This document shows, piece after piece, positions 5,355 to 8,811 of a stretch of 8,811 nucleotides of DNA (position 1 is the stretch's first letter; every line of letters begins with the position of its first letter). The DNA lies in NCBI GenBank assembly GCA_004525875.1, contig SPBQ01000066.1, positions 1 through 8,811 on the forward strand. The letters are read 5' to 3'. Both the position numbers and the translations under genes were made by a program. The notes below the pieces were generated by a model, which was not told the DNA's origin, did no database searches, and saw only the letters and a list, made by a program, of their open reading frames with translations. The stretch is from Myxococcales bacterium. GTDB lineage: Bacteria; Desulfobacterota_B; Binatia; UBA1149; SPBQ01.

Positions 5355-6842
5355 ATGACGATCCAATCACTGCCGACTTCCGACGATCGCACGCCCCGCG
5401 ACCTCCGCTTCATCATCATCGGTGCGGGCATGGCGGGCCTCCTCGGTGCAATCAAGCTGCGCGAGGCCGGCATCGAGAATTTCGCAGTCTACGAGAAGGC
5501 CGATCGCCTCGGCGGAACGTGGCGGGAGAACGAGTACCCCGGCCTGTCCTGCGACGTACCCTCGCACCTCTACAGCTACTCGTTCGCTCTCAACCCCGAC
5601 TGGAGCCACCAGTTCGCGCCCGGACCCGAGATCCAGGCCTACTTCGAGGACGTCGCGCGACGCTACGAGGTGGCTGAGCGGATGCAGTACGGCAAGGAGA
5701 TCACGCGCTGCACGTTCGAGAACGGGCGCTGGCAGATCGAGAGCGCCGACGGATCGAGAGACGTCGCAGACGTCGTCATCGCCGCGACCGGCGTCCTCCA
5801 CCACCCCAACATCCCCGACATCGAGGGGGTCGAGTCGTTCGAAGGCAGGGTGTTCCACAGCGCACGCTGGGACCATGATGTGCAAATCGCGGGCAAGCGC
5901 GTCGGCGTCGTCGGTACCGGCTCGACGGCGATCCAGATCGTGAAGGCGCTGGTCGATGAGGTGGCGGAGCTCACGCTCTTCCAGCGCACTGCCCAGTGGA
6001 TCATGCCCGTCCAGAACCCGGCTTACACCGAGGAGGAGAAGGCCGAGTTCCGAGCGCACCCCGAGTCCATGGAGAAGATCCGGGAAGAGGTCTCGCGGGC
6101 GTTCACCGACGGCTTCGCCAATATTCTCGTCGACGCGAGCTCACCCATGCTCGAGGCGATCCACGCAGCCTGCGAGGACAATCTCGAATCCCACGTGAAG
6201 GACCCGGAGCTCAAGGAGAAGCTCCGTCCGAACTACCGAGCTGCGTGCAAGCGCCTGGTGATGGCCGACGGCTTCTACGACGCCATCCAGCAGCCCAACG
6301 CGAGGGTCGTGACGGAAGGGATCGAGCGGATGGAGAAATCCGGGGTGCGTACGACCGACGGTCAGCTACACGAGCTCGACGTGCTGGTCCTCGCCACCGG
6401 GTTCCGTGTCGACCAGTTCATGCGGCCGATGGAGATCGTGGGCCGCGGCGGCAAGACGCTCGAGGACGCGTGGCCGGAGGCTCCCGCTGCATACATGGCC
6501 ATCTCGATTCCCGACTTTCCGAACCTGTTCATGCTCAATGGCCCCAACGGGCCCGTCGGGAACTTCTCCCTGATCGACGTTGCGGAGCTCCAGTTCGCCT
6601 ACATCATGCAGCTCGTCGAGCAGGTTCGATCCGGCGCGTGCAACGAGGTGAGCGCCTCGCGGACGGCAATGGCCCGATTCAACAGCGACCGCAAGGAAGC
6701 CGCCAAGACGACGATCTGGAACAGTGGGTGCAAGAGCTGGTACCTCGACCGCAACGGCGTACCCATCGCCTGGCCGTGGACCTTCGACCGCTTCATCGCG
6801 GAAATGCGCACCCCGCGCCTCGATGATTACGAGATGCAGTGA
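5355..6842 (+). CDS. Baeyer-Villiger-type flavin-containing monooxygenase
   Basis: 495 residues, typical for single-chain class B flavoprotein monooxygenases. The FAD-binding Rossmann motif GAGMAG is at 23-28. GGTWRENEYPGLSCD (53-67) is the conserved stretch following it. F162-x-G-x3-H168-x3-W172-D173 matches the Baeyer-Villiger fingerprint FxGxxxHxxxW(P/D) exactly. The NADPH Rossmann motif GTGSTA is at 187-192, and an LATGF segment follows in the C-terminal half. The C-terminus WNSGCKSWYLDRNG (455-468) is also typical of the cyclohexanone/phenylacetone monooxygenase group. The enzyme should insert one oxygen atom from O2 into a ketone or similar carbonyl, using NADPH and FAD, in the cytoplasm. 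The substrate cannot be read from sequence. No strong Shine-Dalgarno is seen (GGGCAG 6 bases before the ATG at best). The VOC gene follows 78 bp later on the same strand. Confidence 0.93.
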   Translation: MTIQSLPTSDDRTPRDLRFIIIGAGMAGLLGAIKLREAGIENFAVYEKADRLGGTWRENEYPGLSCDVPSHLYSYSFALNPDWSHQFAPGPEIQAYFEDVARRYEVAERMQYGKEITRCTFENGRWQIESADGSRDVADVVIAATGVLHHPNIPDIEGVESFEGRVFHSARWDHDVQIAGKRVGVVGTGSTAIQIVKALVDEVAELTLFQRTAQWIMPVQNPAYTEEEKAEFRAHPESMEKIREEVSRAFTDGFANILVDASSPMLEAIHAACEDNLESHVKDPELKEKLRPNYRAACKRLVMADGFYDAIQQPNARVVTEGIERMEKSGVRTTDGQLHELDVLVLATGFRVDQFMRPMEIVGRGGKTLEDAWPEAPAAYMAISIPDFPNLFMLNGPNGPVGNFSLIDVAELQFAYIMQLVEQVRSGACNEVSASRTAMARFNSDRKEAAKTTIWNSGCKSWYLDRNGVPIAWPWTFDRFIAEMRTPRLDDYEMQ

Positions 6843-6920
6843 TGCGCCTCTACTGCCCTATCCCACGGACCCGAGTGAACGAGGATTGACCCCATCGCTG
6901 CACGCGCTCACGATGCGTGG

Positions 6921-7418
6921 ATGATCAAGCCCCTCGTCGTTGCGCTCGCCCTCACCGTCTCTCTCACCCTCGCCCCTGTAGCCGGTATCGTCGACGCCGA
7001 GAGCGACGACGGCCCACACGTCGGAGATGTCGACCACGTCGGTCTGACCGTCACGGACCTGGACCGCACGACAACGTTCTTCATCGAGGTCCTGGGCTTC
7101 AAGCTACTGAAGCGTGACGACGAGTACCCGGCCACATTCCTGAGCAATGGTGAGGTGATGATCACCTTGTGGCGAGCCACCGACCCGGCCACGGCCACGC
7201 CATTCAACCGCAAGACGAATGTCGGCCTGCACCACCTCGCACTGCAGGTCGACAGCTTCGAGGCGCTCGACGCCATGCACGAGCGGGTTCGCCGAGCCGA
7301 CGGCGTCCGCATCGAGTTCGCGCCGGAGCCTTTGAGCGGCGGTCCGGCGAAGCACATGATGTTCCGCGAACCGAGCGGCAACCGGCTCGAGCTCATCCAC
7401 CGTCCGCCGAGCCCCTAG
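6921..7418 (+). CDS. Exported VOC (glyoxalase/bleomycin-resistance fold) protein
   Basis: 165 residues. Residues 1-26 form a signal peptide: basic start MIK, hydrophobic core LVVALALTVSLTLAPVAG, and likely cleavage after VDA (25-26). From residue 36 a complete VOC domain follows: VDHVGLTVTDLDRTTTFF (beta strand, then helix), GLHHLALQV (102-110), and FREPSGNRLELI (148-159). H39, H104 or H105 and E157 occupy the places where VOC enzymes hold their metal ion, so an active metal site is plausible. Most VOC proteins (glyoxalase I, ring-cleavage dioxygenases, fosfomycin resistance) are cytoplasmic, so export is uncommon. The only possible start is the ATG at 6921, because in-frame codons upstream reach a stop with no other start; its ribosome site is weak. 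It could share a transcript with the monooxygenase. Confidence 0.88.
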   Translation: MIKPLVVALALTVSLTLAPVAGIVDAESDDGPHVGDVDHVGLTVTDLDRTTTFFIEVLGFKLLKRDDEYPATFLSNGEVMITLWRATDPATATPFNRKTNVGLHHLALQVDSFEALDAMHERVRRADGVRIEFAPEPLSGGPAKHMMFREPSGNRLELIHRPPSP

Positions 7419-7446
7419 CGATCGCCGCCCCCCCAGTTGGCGATCG
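7419..7446 (+). terminator. Hairpin directly after the VOC gene, terminator-like without U-run
   Basis: CGATCGCC (7419-7426) and GGCGATCG (7439-7446) form a perfect 8-bp stem with a 12-base C-rich loop, starting at the base after the TAG stop. No T-run follows, so it may be a transcript-stabilising or Rho-assisted 3' end and not a simple intrinsic terminator. It separates the VOC gene from the promoter at 7459. Confidence 0.4.
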
Positions 7447-7458
7447 TCGCGAGTCTCG

Positions 7459-7488
7459 TTGACAGTCGTCGGGGCACGGGGCTAGGTT
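7459..7488 (+). promoter_or_regulatory. Candidate sigma-70 type promoter for the cysteine-repeat protein
   Basis: A consensus TTGACA (7459-7464) is followed after 18 bp by TAGGTT (7483-7488), which keeps the key first T-A and last T of a -10 box. The implied start is near 7495, about 55 bases before the ATG at 7550. Its place between a hairpin and a strong ribosome site supports it. Confidence 0.5.
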
Positions 7489-7536
7489 GCTGAGTCCGGC
7501 ACCCGCGAGACACCGATGGACGCGCACCGCCGCGTC

Positions 7537-7543
7537 GAGGAGG
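7537..7543 (+). promoter_or_regulatory. Strong Shine-Dalgarno for the cysteine-repeat protein
   Basis: GAGGAGG lies 6 bases before the ATG at 7550, the best ribosome binding site in the window. It decides against the competing ATG at 7516, which opens another frame. Confidence 0.75.
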
Positions 7544-7549
7544 CCCCCG

Positions 7550-8811
7550 ATGGAACGAGCAGGCTGCCATCTCTTGAACAACGGAGTGGTCGTCGTGATG
7601 TTGGTGACCGCGGCCACCTTCGGCGTTTGTGTCGGCGTCGACGGCGCCTCCGCGGCCAAGCACGAGTGCCGGCCCACGGGTGTCGACGACGATGCCGAGG
7701 GTGCGGCCTCGGTTCGGGTCAGTCAGAAGCCGGGCCGAGCGAAGGGCAAGCTCAAGGTGAAGGCGAAGCGTGTGGCCGGCGCGACGCGCTTCAGTGTCTG
7801 CGTCGACGGCATCGTCATCGGCTCGCTCGATACCAACGCGGTCGGACGCGGGCGGGCTCTCTTCAGCAACAATCCGCGCGGCTCCAAGCAGCTTCTCGGC
7901 GTCGATCCGAGCGGAACACGTGTGACGGTCAGTAGCCCGGGCGGAGAGGACGTACTCGAGTGCGACATCCCTGCCGACCAGGAGCAGGGCACCGTCCGCT
8001 GCTGTCTGGAGCACGAAGACGAGGCGTTCTGCGAGCGACTGACCGCCGCCCACTGCCAGGCAGAGGGCGGCACCGATCTCGGCGGAGGGTCCTGTTTTCC
8101 GGATCCGTGCGCCGACGATCCACCCGCCGGAGACGATGTCCGCTGCTGCTTCCCCGATGCCGAGGAGCCGCTGTGCGCACTCGTGAACGAGGAGGTGTGC
8201 AGCGCCGAGGAGGGGATCAACGTCGGCCACGGCAGCTGTGAGCCGAACCCGTGTCCGCCACCGCGTGAGGACTCCGTGCGCTGTTGCCTGGAGCACGAAA
8301 ACGATGTCGCCTGCTTGCACCTGAGCGAGGAGCACTGCGATGCGGAGGGCGGAACGACTCTCGGCAACGACGGCTCCTGCGAGCCGAACCCCTGCGCCCC
8401 ACCGCCCGACGGCATCCAGTGCTGCTTCGTGATCGAGGGCCAGTCCGACTGCGACGTGCTCTCCCCGGGCCACTGTGCCGAGGAAGGCGGCGCCAATCTC
8501 GGACCCGGCACGTGCGAGCCCGACCCGTGTCCGGCCCCGCCGCCACCGACGCGCTGCTGCCTCGCAGGCGAGGGAGCGAACGTGTGCCTGCAACTGACGG
8601 CCGAGCACTGCGCCGCCGAAGGCGGCAACGATCTCGGATCGGGAAGCTGTGAGCCCGATCCGTGTCCCGCGCCGCCGCCGCCAACTCGCTGCTGCCTCGC
8701 GGGCGAGGAAGCGAACGCGTGCTTGCAGCTGACGGCCGAGCACTGCGCGGCCGAAGGCGGCAACGATCTCGGATCGGGAAGCTGTGAGCCCAATCCGTGC
8801 CCGGCACCGCC
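7550..8811 (+). CDS. Secreted protein with six tandem six-cysteine repeats (partial, runs off right edge)
   Basis: 420 residues are visible with no stop. Residues 1-35 are a signal peptide with hydrophobic core VVVVMLVTAATFGVCVGV and an ASA cleavage site. Residues 37-140 look like a beta-rich domain (basic KLKVKAKR, then FSVCVDGIVIGSL, GRALFSNNPRGSKQLLG). I recall similar segments in exported proteins of related lineages but know no function. From residue 151 six repeats of about 45 residues follow, first cysteines at 151, 199, 245, 291, 336 and 381. Each has the pattern CC, then C, then C (often in AEHC), an EGG and LG.GSC stretch, then P.PC, so six cysteines, enough for three disulfides, separated by Pro-rich linkers. 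This suggests an oxidised extracellular chain of small modules. Repeats 5 and 6 are almost identical, so the array has grown recently. Repeat number and C-terminus are unknown because of the edge. Confidence 0.85.
   Translation, partial: MERAGCHLLNNGVVVVMLVTAATFGVCVGVDGASAAKHECRPTGVDDDAEGAASVRVSQKPGRAKGKLKVKAKRVAGATRFSVCVDGIVIGSLDTNAVGRGRALFSNNPRGSKQLLGVDPSGTRVTVSSPGGEDVLECDIPADQEQGTVRCCLEHEDEAFCERLTAAHCQAEGGTDLGGGSCFPDPCADDPPAGDDVRCCFPDAEEPLCALVNEEVCSAEEGINVGHGSCEPNPCPPPREDSVRCCLEHENDVACLHLSEEHCDAEGGTTLGNDGSCEPNPCAPPPDGIQCCFVIEGQSDCDVLSPGHCAEEGGANLGPGTCEPDPCPAPPPPTRCCLAGEGANVCLQLTAEHCAAEGGNDLGSGSCEPDPCPAPPPPTRCCLAGEEANACLQLTAEHCAAEGGNDLGSGSCEPNPCPAP
8000..8800 (+). repeat. Tandem array of ~135-bp coding repeats (six copies seen)
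   Basis: The six cysteine-rich modules begin at 8000, 8144, 8282, 8420, 8555 and 8690 (first Cys codon of each), giving spacings of 144, 138, 138, 135 and 135 bp. All spacings are multiples of three, so frame is kept. The last two units are about 91% identical over the 128 comparable bases and share an exact 42-base stretch (8615-8656 and 8750-8791). The earlier units are more diverged. The array continues to the window edge. Confidence 0.85.

Noticed and set aside
7516..7935. 139-codon plus frame starting at an ATG before the cysteine-repeat gene
   Set aside because: It lacks the Shine-Dalgarno spacing, has no signal sequence, and runs out of frame with the repeat protein it overlaps.
7415..8743. 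442-codon open frame on the minus strand opposite the cysteine-repeat gene, and a second one at 7723-8793
   Set aside because: Both mirror the repeats of the plus-strand gene. The plus frame has a strong ribosome site, signal peptide and conserved cysteines, and unit-to-unit changes are mostly silent in it.
8000..8811. CRISPR-like reading of the repeated DNA
   Set aside because: Units are ~135 bp, contiguous and coding, with no short repeats separated by unique spacers.

Overview
GC-rich bacterial DNA carrying ten recognisable genes or gene parts. Three things point to an uncultured delta-proteobacterial-type lineage (Myxococcota, Desulfobacterota or Binatota-like): a secreted protein that joins degenerate dockerin-like repeats to a Myxococcus-type cysteine-rich motif, a second exported protein built of tandem six-cysteine repeats, and a four-domain S1 protein. 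This placement is inference from protein style, with no marker gene behind it.

Layout. At the left edge (1-457, minus) is the N-terminus of a membrane sensor, probably a histidine kinase. A 693-bp divergent spacer follows, holding overlapping inverted repeats and a consensus -35 box. Next come a secreted dockerin-like/cysteine-rich protein (1151-1909, plus) and a small winged-helix DNA-binding protein (2183-2632, plus). Converging on these is a minus-strand block: a glutathione S-transferase (4370-5002), an apparent 3' remnant of a DUF3604 gene (4246-4335), a four-S1-domain RNA-binding protein (2997-4232) and a YheU/UPF0270 protein (2738-3013) that overlaps the S1 gene's end. A 352-bp divergent spacer with 9-bp direct repeats separates the GST from a Baeyer-Villiger-type flavin monooxygenase (5355-6842, plus). 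An exported VOC/glyoxalase-fold protein (6921-7418) follows 78 bp later. The right edge holds a secreted protein with six tandem cysteine-rich repeats (7550 to beyond 8811).

How they may work together. S1 and YheU look translationally linked and are likely an RNA/translation pair. The monooxygenase and VOC protein may be co-transcribed. With the divergent GST they suggest oxidation and detoxification of small organic molecules, but no substrate can be read from the sequence. The two secreted Cys-rich proteins are envelope or extracellular proteins of unknown role. I see no CRISPR array, tRNA, rRNA, transposase or phage gene. No defined multi-gene novel system is evident. The most unusual items are the six-cysteine repeat protein, the exported VOC protein and the DUF3604 remnant.
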